Shown here: piece after piece, positions 1 through 13,439 of the stretch
Numbering within the stretch: position 1 is the first letter of the stretch
Layout: every line of letters begins with the position of its first letter
NCBI GenBank assembly: GCA_013397695.1
Contig: VYZI01000206.1
Coordinates: 554,588 to 618,587, forward strand
Direction: 5' to 3'
Length of the DNA: 64,000 nucleotides
Source of the DNA: Centropus unirufus
Lineage: Eukaryota > Chordata > Aves > Cuculiformes > Centropidae
The notes under the pieces: model-generated
Told to the model about the DNA's origin: nothing
Seen by the model: only the letters and a program-made list of their open reading frames with translations
Databases searched by the model: none
Translations under genes and position numbers: made by a program

Positions 1-2249
1 TAATATCCGCCTGCAAGAGCAATGTAATTTCCTAGTGCTTTCACAGTGCTGAAAAATAAAACAGTTTTTGCTGCTCGTTAAAGCAGCACTTATAAAGAAT
101 GGGTACTGTTTAGCAATGTCTCCTGCTGGTTACCACACACAAGTGATATTATTTCTCTGCAAGATGTCTGCCATGCTCACAAGGACATTACTTATGTGTA
201 AAATGGCTGACAAAGGCAGTAGGTTCAGAAGTGGCATTTGCTGCCTTGGAGCACATTTTGCAAAATATGCATGCTGAGAAATGCTGCCGACATTTCCAGT
301 TTCCATAATTCTGGTCTGAGCGGGGGGTTTATTTCTCCTTAAAATGAGAAATACGTCACTGACTGAGACATTTGCCTTTGTTCCTTCAAACATTGAATTA
401 AGGTCATGATCTTAAAAAAGGTATTAATAAAGTAGCTACATAATAGAGATGAGAGCTTAAATAATGCAGTGGCTTTACAGCTGAAAATTAGTTTTGCACT
501 CAGCACTAGAAGTCAGAGATTCAACGGGGGAAAAAAGGTATGAAAGTTAAAGGAAATCTTCAGAGCATGTAACTTCAATCGTAATATTAAAGGCAGATGG
601 AGCAAGCAACGCTACAGAGAAGGAGAGCTTAGCTCTTCCTCCTTTGTCTCTATCCTCTTCTTGCTTCTGGTGTTAAATAATCCTCAGGCCGGTAGATGTA
701 CTATACTGGAGTAAAAAAGGTCAGTTTGTCTTTAAATCCTACAGTAGATATCATATGTAATGATCTGGTGGGAGTGTACCACTGTGCACATAGATGCAAA
801 AAAGGATCCAGACCCTTATTTAGCTCATGGTAAAAAGTGTAGCTATTTACAGAAGAAAAAACTCTTTAGAACCTCAGAAAAAAATCGTGAAATATATGTG
901 CTGGGGTTCAGACATCTGTGGGAATGGCATATAAAAAGAAATATGAACATGAATTTTAAAAGAACAGCATTAATTAATTGGATAAGCGACATTTTCTAGT
1001 CTCAGACCATCAAACGGACTTCATTTTGTGCCTGTGCTTCAAATTACCTGAGAGACTTATCTCCCAAAGACAGACCTAATCGGAACAAATGGCAAAAGCT
1101 CTTGGGGTTTCACAAGCCCATATGCAAAGATGGCTGGTATTCAAATGTTAGCCACTACCAAGCGTACTGCACAAGGCTTTCAAAATACAAATTAACCCAT
1201 TTGCTATATTCTAGATAATTAAAGTAGCAAGTTTTTCTTTTTATAAAATTTCACATACTTACTTAAGCTCTGCTTTAAAATCTACCAGCTGATTAAAAAT
1301 TAGTCACTCAGGGCACCAATAATGTTCCTGAGAAGTACACTTTCCTCTTACCTTTTCTCCCTATCCACTATTTGTAACTTAGTTATGATCTCCTAAATAT
1401 TTTTCGAGCTGTGAAGAACTCTGAAATTATACACAACTCCCATAAACAGGATTAAATATGCAGTAGCATCTGCTCTGGAATTGTTTCTTAAATGAGACAT
1501 GTCCAGTCTTCTGTGTGTCTCCACCATGGTCTGCAGTTTATTCTTCTACTTTTCAAGGAGGAGCAGACTCAGAGTAAATGTAAATTTTTAGTAAAAAATA
1601 AAAGGTGTGTTTGTAATTAGTTACCTAACAACAAAAATGTGTTTCCAATGTAATTCTATTTGGCAGGCTTGGACCAAAAAACCGAGGGGATGCACTCATT
1701 GGATGTATTAACAACTTTAGAAAAGCCTGTGAAATAAATAAATAAACAAGCCAGTGCTTAGCAGCCAAAAATTATATATAGTCCAACTTTGGCCACTGCT
1801 TAGGACTTGCTGATACTCTTTTTGTAGAGCCAGAAGTTGTAAAATAAGTCATGGATTCTGAACAACGACTTCTGTCCAAAACAGGTGATGTAGCATTGCA
1901 TCCCAAGTTAGTGAGAGAGCAGTGGGGAAGTGTGAAACTGCACACAGCAAGGCACTATAAGCCACTGAGGTGTGAGGGATTTGGGTTAGAGAGAAAACCA
2001 GCATGGGTAACCTTACAGTGGGACCATACTACTACCATGGACAAACTGATCAGGAAGAAGTAGAGGATGTCTTCTTCTGACAAACGGAAGAAGCCTTATT
2101 TTGGCAGATCATCATCTTCATGGGTGGTCTGAACTATTCCAGTATCTATGGGAAGGGAAATAGAGTAAGGAACAAGCAATCTAAGAAATGGTGGAATTCA
2201 GGGTCCTGACAGGAGGTAAGATGGCAAAATTAGAAATCCCTCACTATAG
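1..2249. other. Intergenic, no gene seen
   Basis: AT-rich DNA with only short chance reading frames on both strands. I see no conserved exon, tRNA or recognisable repeat. The last 400 bases may be an eroded 5' continuation of the CR1 element that follows, but I cannot align them with confidence. Confidence 0.5.
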
Positions 2250-3190
2250 GAGGATTAGGTGAGGGAATATTTAAACAAATTAGACAGATATAGATTCATG
2301 GGGCATGGCAGGATGCACCCACAAATGCCTTCTGAGAGGGTAAGATCAGATTCATACCACCTGAGGAGCCTGAAGATATATAAGTCTATGGGACATCATG
2401 AGATACATACTAGAGTCCTGAGGGAAATGACTGATATGGTTGCCACACATCATATTTGCCACTCTCCATCATATTTGAATACTCATGGCAGTCAGGAGAA
2501 GTCCCTCATAACTGTAAGAAAGGTAACACTGTGCCCATTTTAAAAAAGGATAGAAAAGATAATGCTGGGAACTACTGACCTGTCAGCCTCACCTCTGTGC
2601 CCAGGAAGATTGTGGAACAGATCCTAGAAACCATGCTAAAGCTCATGGAGGACAAGGAGGTGGTCATAGGCAGCCACCATTGCTTCACCAAGGGCAAGTC
2701 CTGCCTGACCCACTTAGTGGTTTTCTATGATGGGGTAAGCACAAGAGTGGGCATGGGAAAACCAAAGAATGTAATATATCTGGATTTGTGTAAGGCCTTT
2801 GACATGGTTCCCACTAACATCCTTGTGTCTAAATTGAAGAGGTGTGGATTTAATGAGTGGACTGTTCACTGGAAAAGAAATTGTTTGGATGGTCACATTC
2901 AGATAGTAACGGTCAATTACTTGATGTTCAGATGGAGACCCATGACAAGTGGTGTCCCTCAGGGGTCTGTACTGAGATCGGTGCTGTTTGATGTTTCCAT
3001 TGATGATATAGACAGTGAGATTGAGGGCATCCTCAGCAATTTTGCAGGCGACGCCAATCTCAGTGGTGCAGATGTCACACCAGAAGGTTGGGATGTCATC
3101 CAGAGGGGCCTGGCCAAGCTGGAGAAGTGGACGTGTGTGAAGCTCATGAGGTTCTTCAAAGCTAAGTGCAAGATTCCAAACCTTGTGTAC
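2250..3190 (+). mobile_element. CR1 LINE fragment with decayed reverse transcriptase
   Basis: This is a 5'-truncated CR1 non-LTR retrotransposon in plus orientation. The reading frame at 2597-3180 matches the CR1 reverse transcriptase order: an FTKGKSCLTHLV block, then YLDLCKAFDMVP, then TSGVPQGSVL, then the catalytic-loop region near 3040-3065, then GLAKLEKWT. Upstream DNA also has CR1 character, for example the stretch around 2465-2600 that precedes the PVSLTSVP block. The catalytic segment reads FAGDANLSG where active CR1 copies have FADDTKLSG, so one of the two catalytic aspartates is lost. An in-frame stop precedes the PVSLTSVP block. The endonuclease domain and the usual CR1 3' end are both missing. 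The copy is dead and is not a host gene. Confidence 0.88.
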
Positions 3191-3285
3191 ACTATAAGGC
3201 ATTGGTATATAATTCAGTCTTGTCCTGGATGTTTTGTGTACACTAGAAGGTATTGGGATATAATTCAATCTTGTCCTAGGTGCCC
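3184..3285. repeat. Two tandem copies of a 51-bp unit
   Basis: Copy 1 is 3184-3234 and copy 2 is 3235-3285. Both start TGTGTACACTA and differ at roughly nine positions, mostly near the 3' edge. The array sits exactly where CR1 similarity stops, so it may mark the breakpoint of the truncated CR1 element. Confidence 0.8.
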
Positions 3286-6200
3286 GTAATTAATAATTTC
3301 TTTTACTTCTGTGATCCTATAAAAACTTCAGATTGTATTAATAATAATTAGTACTTATTGACATTCCCTACTTATATTTTAAGAGCTACAAATTACATTT
3401 ATCTAATCTGCACTAAGTTCAAGACATTTTTTAGTTTCCTACAAGCTACTAGCTTTTGAAATCCTTAGGAACTCATTATTTCATACTGTGTTAAAATTAT
3501 GGAAAAAACATCTTTCATTTTGGGCTGTAACTTATTTCTGTCCTTCAGGCAGAACCATTGTTATTGTGTACATAGTTTATAGACCATATCCATCATATTC
3601 ATATCTTAGGACAAAGAGGTACATTTCTCTGTGATTAGTATTTATGTATATATGGATTCTCCCGGCCATCCATGTATTTTTTTTTTTTTATTTTCCCATC
3701 TATACTTAAAATACCTTATTTTCCTTGAGTCATTTTCATCTGGTTGTTTTCTAAAAACTCCCAGCTCCTAACAGTTGAGTAGGAAGGAAATGCCTTATAT
3801 GCAGTCAGTTCATCCCAAAGAACTAGAGTTAAAATTTTCCATTCTTTTGTTCCTCTACTCCTCACTAATTTGTGTTTCTTCCCCTTATTCTGCTTAGAGT
3901 AAGTAGTGTATTTTTATTAAACGCATATGCAGAACCAATCACACAAACGTTTTACTGGGGCATCCTACCCTATTTTAACTTCTTTAAAAACAGGTAATAA
4001 AACTCTATGTTTCATGATTCTTCTCAAGAAGAGGGGATGTAGCAATAAGTTCATATAACNTCTATGTTTCATGATTCTTCTCAAGAAGAGGGGATGTAGC
4101 AATAAGTTCATATAACAGAAACTTTCTTTCAATGAATCTATAAAAGAAAAAGCAACACTGAGACATTTTAATGCATAATTCACATGATCAATTACTCTGC
4201 ATTGCAAGACTAGCCTCTTTTCTCTTTTCAGTATTAGCATCGTGTGTTACAGGCTGTGATAACATGCTCAGCAAATGAACACCTGAATTACCTACAATGC
4301 AAAAAAACTCCACTGCAATGCAAAATAGTTAGCAGACTTGCATAGGATCGCTTTGACTTCTTTTGTTGAGCATCAGCAAGGATCAGCTGTAGTTTCACTA
4401 TAGCAACTGTCTTCTAGCCTGAAATCTCTGAAGAGCAAGAACGCAAGTCTAAATTACCAGACAAACCAATCAGCTACTCTGGATTCCAGGCACAATCTCT
4501 GGCAAGCAAACATTGCCAGGCCTTGCAGGACACACACAAACACATCAGCTCACCAGCCTTTACCACTCAGCCACATAAATCCCAGAACTGCATGACTCTG
4601 TATACCCTAGTGTGAAGTTCAGAAACACAGCATTCAAGTTTTTGTCCTCAAATAAGCAGTATAATTATCACTCTAACACTTAGAGGACTGATGTGGAAAA
4701 TGATGCATTACTGAGACCTAAAAACATTTGTTTAATTGTTTTCATTCATTTCCAGACCAGGATTAGAAGAAGATACAAGCAGGAAAAAAAAAAGAAGGAA
4801 AGGTCAGTTTTGCATGCATCAGGCAAACATAGCTAGTGGGTTGTGGCTAATGTTAAAACCAAGAATGAAGCTGAAAGGATTATATGAGAAATTTAATATG
4901 AAAATGGCTGAAATAGCAGCAGATCTCTGCAGTGTGTTCTGAAAGCCTCCAAAAGTAATCCTAAAGCAGACTGTGTACTGGAGATAACCAAAGATCCTGG
5001 GGATCAGCAGCAGGCATGGTCACCATTGAACTTGTTGGAACTTATTGTCTCTTAAATTAAGCGGTCCTCTTGCAAGGTCTTTTCAGTTCTACCTGTGCCC
5101 CTTTTTGTCCCCAGCTTCATCTCTTCAACATAATCCGACCCCAACAATGATATACAGAAGCTGGCTGGGTATGGGACAAAGACAAAAAAAATGTAAGGTG
5201 AGGTCTTGATGTCTGCCAGACTTCACATCTAGGCTGTACCATAGGAAAGTGAATTTTGATTTGCTGCAACAGAGGGATGAGTGCTCCAGGTGACTCTCTC
5301 CCAGAGACAGTTATCTTGCAGTGGCTTCCAAATAGCAACAGTACCTAATGACAAAGCCAATTTTGAAAATCTCACAGAGGCTCCTTGTAGTCCAGACAGT
5401 TAAATAAAAATATTTTTTAAAACATCATAGTCTTTTAGAGCATGAAGTAATCACTACAGAAACATTAGTGAGAGAATTATTAACTTTGAATTCACTGAAG
5501 GTTTTCTGTTGCATGTGTTAAGTGAGGCCCAAGGCCTTTCCAGTGAGGATAAAAGGGAATATTGAATGATTACTGTTCCCTGGCTGAGTCAGGGATCTTG
5601 CAGAAAAGCTTGTTTGCTGTAATGTAAGAAAGGATTGAAAAGTAATGCATTTGCATAAGGAGGGTGAATGTAAACTTAGACGGCAAACTTGACTGTGATG
5701 GCTCTTCATTTTCTGCATGCTAGACTTCACAACCTTAGCACTTTTCCAGTGTCAACCACAGATGGAAAGGACATTTATGGGGTCAGGACTGTTGTCTGGA
5801 ACACTAAACATTGTAGTAAGTTGGGCTGAAGACTATTGTCTGGAAAACTGAACATGGTAGTAAAAAACTTTGAAGATTTAATTTTTTTTAATTAGGAAAC
5901 AGTTACAGCAAACTGTTAAGTGAGTAATGTCTCAGTGCAGTTTATTAATTCAGGTGGGTGTTGTTGTTTCTGTGTTTCAGATAGGGAAACTCAAGCAATG
6001 AGAGGTTCATACACCTATCTACTTCTGAAAGATCAAATACAGCTAGGAACAAATATGAGTTTTCCAAATGTCAGATTTTGGGGAACCATTCCTTTAACAA
6101 GTGATAGCTAGATAGTTTCATTTCTGGTCAAATGAATGGGATCCTCAGTTGAGGGCAGCTCTACTTTGCCTATACAGAAGACATCTTTCTTCATAATATT

Positions 6201-7055
6201 GCATAATTTTTCTGAGACTTTTGAGTTAGATTAATTAATATATCTTACAAATAATTCTAAAATGGACCTATTTGGAAATATTGATCATCTTATTACACTA
6301 TTTAGTCTCGCTTTCTTTCTAAGGTAACCAATTTTAACCTGTAGTTGAAACTCATTTAGGGTCCTGTTTGCAGCACATACCTGTAGACTTCTTATTTAGG
6401 TAAATAACTAATTAGGGCTTCTGATTATTATTGCAACATAATGTACAGGGTCAGGTTAACAGCTCTGTTCATTTATGGGTCTGGCCCATACTGATATCAC
6501 AAAATCAAATACATAGAACTGAAAATAGTATATTCTTTGTGGTCTCCATAACCCATACATTGATTAAAGGAATAATGCTTTCTATCTCTTTCCTTTTTTC
6601 ATATAATGTTTACTCAAAGTAATAGGATAAATCAAACATGTTATTTGTACTTTTAACGTGTATAGGCTCAATTTAAGCATAACTTTAAGTTCGCTTCTGG
6701 AATAAAAGTTTGCTAAAATGTCAATGAGCATGAGCATTCACAGAAATGTTTTGCTAAAATGCATCTCAGTGGGAGATCTCACTGCTGAACACTTACTCAT
6801 TCATGAACACCTCATAAGAGTAAAAGTTCAAGTGAACAAATGTTGTACAGATAATGCAAAAATGGGCTAGGAATTCAGCAATAGCTTAGCGACTGCATAA
6901 AGAAAATTCAGGGTGTACTACAGTATTTTCTGCTAAGAATACCTCTAGTTGATTGCTGTATACAAAGGCAATCCGAAAGTATGCAATCTTTCATATTTCT
7001 GTATATAAGCCAGCAATATGCCTAGGTGGCCAAGGCCAATAGCATTGTGGCTTGT
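3286..7055. other. Intergenic, no gene seen
   Basis: AT-rich sequence with poly-T and short A runs. It contains the N-separated duplication described separately and nothing else I can identify on either strand. Confidence 0.5.
4004..4116. repeat. Perfect 56-bp duplication flanking a single N
   Basis: Bases 4004-4059 are repeated without change at 4061-4116, with one undetermined base at 4060 between them. A perfect tandem copy with a one-base N at the junction is what an imperfect contig join or gap fill leaves, so this is more likely an assembly artefact than real DNA. Confidence 0.9.
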
Positions 7056-7059
7056 ATCA

Positions 7060-7548
7060 GAATCAGTGCGGTCAGCAGGAGCAGGGAAGTGACTCTGCCC
7101 CTGTACTCAGCACTAGTGAGGCTGCACCTAAAATACTGTGCTCAGTTTTAGGTCCCTCACTGAAATCTTGGGGAGTAGCTGAAGGAACTAAGATTGTATA
7201 GCCTGTAGAGGAAGAGGCTGAGGAGGGACCTCATCTCTCTCTGCAGCTACCTGAAAGGAGGTTGTAGTAAAGAGAGTGTTGATCTCTTCTCCCACGTAAC
7301 AAATGATAGAACAAGAGGAAATGGCCTCAAGTTGCACCAACTAGATATTAGGTAAAGAATATTCATGGAAAGTGTTGTCAAGCACCAGGTTCTCCAGGAA
7401 AGATGTGAGTCCCCATTCTTGGAGGTTTTTAAAAGATGAGTAGATGTGACAGGAACACGGTTTAGGGGTGGACTTGATAGTGTTAAACTTACAGTTGGAC
7501 TTGGTGATCTTAAAGGTCTTTTCCAACTTAAATACTCCTATTATTGTA
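7060..7548 (+). mobile_element. CR1 LINE 3' end
   Basis: CR1 3' portion in plus orientation. Recognisable blocks are the end of the RT region (GTGAGGCTGCACCT), AGGCTGAGGAGGGACCTCAT, CTACCTGAAAGGAGGTTGTA, GGAAATGGCCTCAAGTTGCA and the terminal CTTAAAGGTCTTTTCCAACT, followed by a decayed ATTCTATG-type tail. Several indels show that it is old. Confidence 0.92.
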
Positions 7549-7559
7549 TCAAGGGTGTG

Positions 7560-8700
7560 TTTTCGTGCCATTTTCTTGTGTGTCACAAATATCCATAGTT
7601 TAATGACTTGTCAGAATGAGCATGCCAAGACACCTACCGTTGACTGTAAAATCTAAGGGCTAAGTCTGCCCTTCTGAACTACCCTGTATTTTCTTCAGAA
7701 CATATATGACAATACAAGATGACTTTGGAGTCTTCTAGCTGCAACGTTGTCATTTCTGAGACAATACACTGGCAAAAGGTGCCACTGCAACACATTTTAA
7801 CTCTCTTTTAGAAATACTAGCAATATCTTTATGAATCATTTTATTCTTTAACCTTGCTCATATTTCCTCTCAACATCACTTACCTTCTAACACAATTGTG
7901 TTCCCTGTGACTTTTTCCTGGAAAATAAATCTTGTGTGTTGACATTAATTTTCATGCTGCTTTGGTTTGGAAAGCTGAAGTATTGAGTACAATGTCGGTG
8001 CTGCATGATGGCTGATGGAAAGACCATAAAAAAAGGAATATGCATGATAATGGATGCAGGTTGATGGGGAACAGAACTGCAACTCACCAGGTGAAAAAGG
8101 ACTGAAGTTTCACTTCATAATTAGACAATGTTTCATTTTTATTTGTTTCTGAGAATTTCAGACCAGATCTTTCCTTGCAGAAAACTTGCAACAAAATCAG
8201 AGTGCCTGGTTTATTATTTGCACCATGGCCTCAAGCCAAAAAACATTGTTAACACACATAAAATTGAAAAGAGAAAAAGAGCTTACTGGTGACAAAACAT
8301 CTGCTTTTCTTTGGCATATTGCACTGTATTCTCACACCTTTTCACATTTGCAGGAGTGCAGAATTCCTCTTAAAGCTCTGGCATTACGCTATTTTCTCCC
8401 TCTGACTCTTTGTTTCTCTTTCCATGAGAACACTTCTCCTTATTTTCTATTTCTTTTCCTTCTTCTCTTCTAGCAGGTCACTTGATACTTACTCTTCCTA
8501 TTTGGATTTATGACAGTGTCAATATCTAACCCTAAACTAGAAATACGTAGAAGAAAAGGATTTCATCTTGGCCCTGTCCCTGGCCTTTTATTATTTGCCT
8601 GACTTGTTATTATAGTTAATTGTATTACTACTTAGGCCCGCTAATACAGCACAAAAGCAAAATGGATTGCTAGTAATAAGAAGCTTTTAGAGGCAATATT
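7560..8700. other. Intergenic, no gene seen
   Basis: Nothing recognisable on either strand. Reading frames here are short and have no splice or domain support. Confidence 0.45.
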
Positions 8701-8710
8701 TAAGCAATAA

Positions 8711-8837
8711 TGACCCCTGAGTCAAACATTTCCTGGCAGCTAATGACTGGCTGGAACAGTAAAAGGTCTAGGATAAACCTAGGGTCTCTTGACCCAACCC
8801 ACCATTAGCTGTCAGGAAATGCCTGACCCAGAGGTCA
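8711..8837. repeat. Imperfect inverted repeat with 35-bp arms
   Basis: The left arm is 8711-8745 and the right arm is 8803-8837. Thirty of 35 positions are complementary and all five differences are transitions. The 57-bp spacer contains a smaller CTAGG/CCTAG stem. In a minus-strand RNA four of the five mismatches would be G:U pairs, so the minus-strand hairpin would be the more stable one. It could be a palindromic MITE remnant, a small-RNA precursor or a chance fold-back. Confidence 0.8.
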
Positions 8838-8849
8838 CTAATGCTATTA

Positions 8850-11800
8850 AATGTCATAAAAAATATAAAGAAAATCTAATTACCTTCCTACATGTTGGAA
8901 AGCTAAAAACTGAATATCAAGTTGCCATGCTTTTGGTTCCTTGTTTGCAGCATTTGCCTGTTCCCAGGTATTAATCACCAGTGCAGTTATCAAAACAGAA
9001 ACAGATAATAATTCATTTGGAGTCAGTAATGTTATTTGGTGCTGACTGTTCACCTTTAGGTGTAAGCCTTGATAAGTCACTTTTGCACCGCATTAAATCA
9101 TAAATATTTAAATAATCATAAATGTAAATATTAAGCATCAGTTGAGTGAAATCTCAAAAAATAGGTTTCATTATGGCTCTAGTCAACTTTTTATATCTTT
9201 AGACACTTTTGTGCTGATACAGGAACAGCAAACATTTGGAAAATAATATTAGTAATATTTTCAATGCCAGCCACTTACAATTGCAAACATTTTTCATATC
9301 TTCCTTTCCTGGATAGGGTAACTGTGACCCCCTCTACCTCCTATTCCAGAATAAAACCAAAAACTCTCTCACAATTTCATTACCTAGAGGATAATATTTT
9401 TCTTTGATGTAACATCCCATCTGTCAGATGCCTCTGATATTTTTCTGAAATGCACCCCATGAATTTTGTTTCATGTTACATTAACCTTTAGGTATGACTC
9501 TTTTCCCACTCTTTCTACCTCATCCATTTAATTCTTCTTGTTCTTTTTGTAAAAAAATCTCACCTTTTGACAGTTGTCATGGTGTTATTTGAGAAAAAAA
9601 CTTGGGTTTATTATTTTTGAAGGAGAATTGTTGCGACAAAGGAGTTCCCAGAGCATTGTGCTTGTATGGGAACCACTGCAAGAGAAGCAGAGAGCTGGAA
9701 CTGTCACATGCAAAAAGGAAGGCAGGTTGAATAAAGTAGTCCATTTGGAAAATGTTGCTTTCTCCCCTGCTGAATGACTGGGCATGACAGTATTTCCACT
9801 GTGAGTTTTATCTAGAGTACAGGCTGCATAGCACAGCTACTGCCATTTTTTGCCGTAAAAGCAAACACTTCCACCTGCTCCAGGTCAGATGCAGAGTGAA
9901 ATTCCATGCATCCTTCTTTTCTTAATATTTTCTAAAGGTTTTATTTTTGTACGTATATATTTTTACCCTGGTGAGCTGAAAATTTGTTCCCAAGTAAATG
10001 TTTTTTGTGATTTGTATATCCCCTGCTGATTTAAAATCCTAGAGTAAAATAGAAAGGTAATAAATCAGAGCAAATCCAGAAGGAGTTATAAAACTCAGAT
10101 AGCACAAGTTGACTTACGTAAATACAAGAAGACTACATTGAAATGAAGGTGCAGCAGTATAATGTACAGATTCACAATAATAAAAGACAGAGACAAAGAG
10201 AAGTCTTGCTATAACCTTTTCCCACTCAACTGCCTAACTTTTCAACTGTATTTATTAGTAGTGGTGTGCACATATGACATTGCAGAAATGTCTTTTGACC
10301 AAAAACTGATTGAGGCCAAAGGTCCTGAAATTCTTTGCTACTTGCCAACCCACGAAGTCCATCATGTTTAAATGAAATTAGCAACAGTGCAGATGCTGCT
10401 ACTTAGTTATTTTGTAGTACAGATGTAACCTGTAGTTAATTTAAAATTTACCAACTGTCACAGAGAGCTACATACAATGTTTATTTTCCAACACACTGTA
10501 TTTGCTCAAAATGTAGCCAGAGCTTTCATTCTTAGCACCACAGGGTACAGGGTGGAGACAGTTGTGTCATCCCTTTCACCTCTGTGTAGATTTATAAATG
10601 TGTCATACAAAGGGCCATTAATACAGAAAGCACAAATGATTTTAAGTGCATCTGTCATGTGAGTAAAAAGAGCAACTGCCCAAACTGTTCCCAGTTACAG
10701 GAGTTTAACCCCAAGGGCAAATCAGGACCCAAAGTTCATAACCTCTCTCTCCCTGCTTCTCTCTGCCATGATAATCTACAAAGCACATGCTCTAAGAACA
10801 CTATTAATGATTTCTTCACGATTCTTTCTTGAGCGGATAAAACCGGGAGGAAACAGTTGTCTGCTACTGTCTTTTTTTTATATTCCAGTTTAATTTACTA
10901 CCTACTCTGCTACCTACTCTGCAAGCTCTTTTTAGATATGTAGGGAAGCCACTGAACTCAGATCAAAAAGAATATTTTTGCACACAAATTCATAAGACTT
11001 AAAAGTCAAGTCTTATACAAAAATAGTTTCTTTGAACATGACATTCTTTACTTATTTTGGATTAGTACAAAGGGCTAGAGCTTAGTTTTGTTGATTTGAG
11101 ATAGTTACTTTTGATTACTGTTGCTTCAATTGCAGTGATATTTTCTCTAATTCAACCTCCAAGGACACAAACATGTTTCTTGCTCGAAAAGACAGGTTCT
11201 GCATGAAAAATCACTAACACAAGGAGTCAATGCAAGGCCTGCTGAGTGCAGTGGGTTAATGAACTACCTTTATGCCTTGGAGGAAGATGAACTTGTAGCT
11301 GGTGTTCATCACAAATGGAATAAAATCTGATAATTCCGAACTGCTTCTCTGCATTTATCTGTGCAGTGCAACACTCACATTTTATTTCAGTAGGTTAAAA
11401 ATTGAAATTATTATTACAATTTATTATTCACCCAGTACCAAATCTCAGTCAGCACCTCAGCAGAACTGTGTGGTGTACAAACCAGAGCTATTAAACCTTG
11501 CAACCCAAAACAGAATGAGAGTGATTTCATATACCAAATGATTATATATCTTCTGCAAACCTCAAAAGAAAGGATATTTTTAAGGAGGCTGAAAATGCCA
11601 TTCTGGAGACCAGCTCTCTTTCTTATTCTAGGAGAGAAACAAGGCTAACTTTACAGAAAATAAAACAGCCTACAAAGTAAAGCTTATGCCCTCACTAGGG
11701 CTGTTCTTAGACTTCTGCTCTTAGAGATTCTGGATGCCTGCAGAATACACATCTCTCCAGTTCTCCATCTTCTCTTGTTTTCCCTGTCAACAGATCCTAG

Positions 11801-13330
11801 ATGCTGAAAAACAGCTAACAATTTTAATCTATTATATCGCAGATATCAAGCCATGCTCTTTGAACTTGTTGCCAATCATGAAGAGATCCACAGAGACCCT
11901 TCATTTCTAAGAGACCTTATTCTGCCTATGTGTATTAGCCCTTTCTGTCTGATAAACATACTAATTGTGCTTCAGAAGGTACATGAGGAGTGAAACTGCT
12001 CAATAAAGCCCTTTACAGAAGAGTAATAATAATGGGAAGTAAAAAGCCAGGACAAGAACACCTTTAAGAGAACCACAGCATGGAATTAGCTTTCTATTCC
12101 TCTCAAGAGCAGCACAGAAATCCAGTTTTCAGACTACACTGGAGGTATTTTCTTGGTTTTGTTGAAATCATAAAGATTGATTCAACAAACTACTTCCATT
12201 TCATCTCTATTTCACAAAATGAAGGGAAATACAATGCCTGATTTTTATCATCAATAAACAAATATAACTACAGTCTAGCACAAATGTTACTTTTCATTAT
12301 GTCTTGCTATAATGACTTAATTTTACATAAAAGTTGAAAAACAAAGAAACAAGGCTCCTGTAATGCATCCGATATTAAACAGGGGTCCTCTTCAGGTTCA
12401 CTGCTGTAAATATGAAGGAAGAAGACAGTTTTCACAGGTGTATGTTGGATAGCAGGACCTGATGACTAATAAAATGATCACAACTTCATTGTATTGAGAA
12501 GAGCATTGGAACGGAACTAGTTACAACCTATTAAAGACCTTGGAGTTTCTCTTGTCTTAATATTTCTGTTATTTAAAGGAGTGAGCAATAGAAGCCTTAT
12601 GCTTTTAATAACACTGAACACTGTGAAAATGAATATAAGCACTTGCAACTTCTAATTCAGCACCATAAAATAAGACATTGTCTCTTCTTCTGTCTTTTCT
12701 CCCCACGTTTATTTCAAGACATACTTTTCACTGCAAATGACTGTCCCATTTGCTGTTACTAAATATGTTTAAATATGTATTTGTGTCAATTACAAAAGCA
12801 TACTAACGTGTATGAAATTGTGGGGAGGTTTTTCTTCTTATCATTTTCTAATCATGTTTAACTAAGCACAAGTGCAAGGCAAATTCGAAGTTCTGGACAA
12901 TTTGGATTCTTCACTTCTAACAGTAGAAGAATAATTTCATAGGACAAGATTAGAGAACAGCTTCTCTTTTTTTGGAGTTGCAGGTATGAAATCTTTCTTA
13001 AAGAAAGAGTTTTAAAGGATATGACACTGATAAATCTTATCCAAGCATATGAATGATAATTGCAACTGCTTTCTTTCCCCCCTCCTCCATTTATCAGTAT
13101 AGCATTATGAACATTAATAAAGATCTCTTCAAACTGCTGCTTCCTTCTAGTTAGGAGTAACCTGAAATAGGATAACTGTGTCCTTGTGAGATAAACTACT
13201 TTAACCTCAACAACACTGGAGCTTTGCACCCAGATGTTGCTCCTGGACAAGACCCAAGTTGGTGTCTCAGAAGTATTTTGTGGACAGCAAACTTTGAATC
13301 AGTTCTCAAGTCATTTTGTCTTTTGGTTCC
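8850..13330. other. Intergenic, no gene seen
   Basis: AT-rich, with scattered short reading frames. A 130-codon minus-strand frame at 12858-13250 shows no recognisable composition or motif and is treated as chance. Confidence 0.45.
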
Positions 13331-13336
13331 TTTCAG

Positions 13337-13438
13337 GAGCACTATGTCAGCACTGAAATAAGATTCACTCACCTGGGTGTTTTTCAAGATGTTACACTGC
13401 TGCAAATAATGTTGGATACTGGTATCCTAAGCTGCACG
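13337..13438 (+). CDS. Candidate internal exon, gene unknown
   Basis: This 102-base segment lies between a strong acceptor (pyrimidine-rich tract ending TTTCAG at 13336) and a consensus donor (ACG followed by GTAAGT at 13439). It is open in one frame only, starts and ends in phase 0, and encodes 34 residues beginning EHYVSTEIRF and ending DTGILSCT. I do not recognise the protein and found no clear partner exon nearby. Two good splice sites around an open segment do occur by chance in a 64-kb window. The alternatives are a pseudo-exon or an exon of a rapidly evolving gene. Confidence 0.3.
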
Positions 13439-13439
13439 G

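Noticed and set aside
12858..13250. 130-codon minus-strand reading frame
   Set aside because: The composition looks like translated AT-rich DNA and there is no motif or supporting signal.
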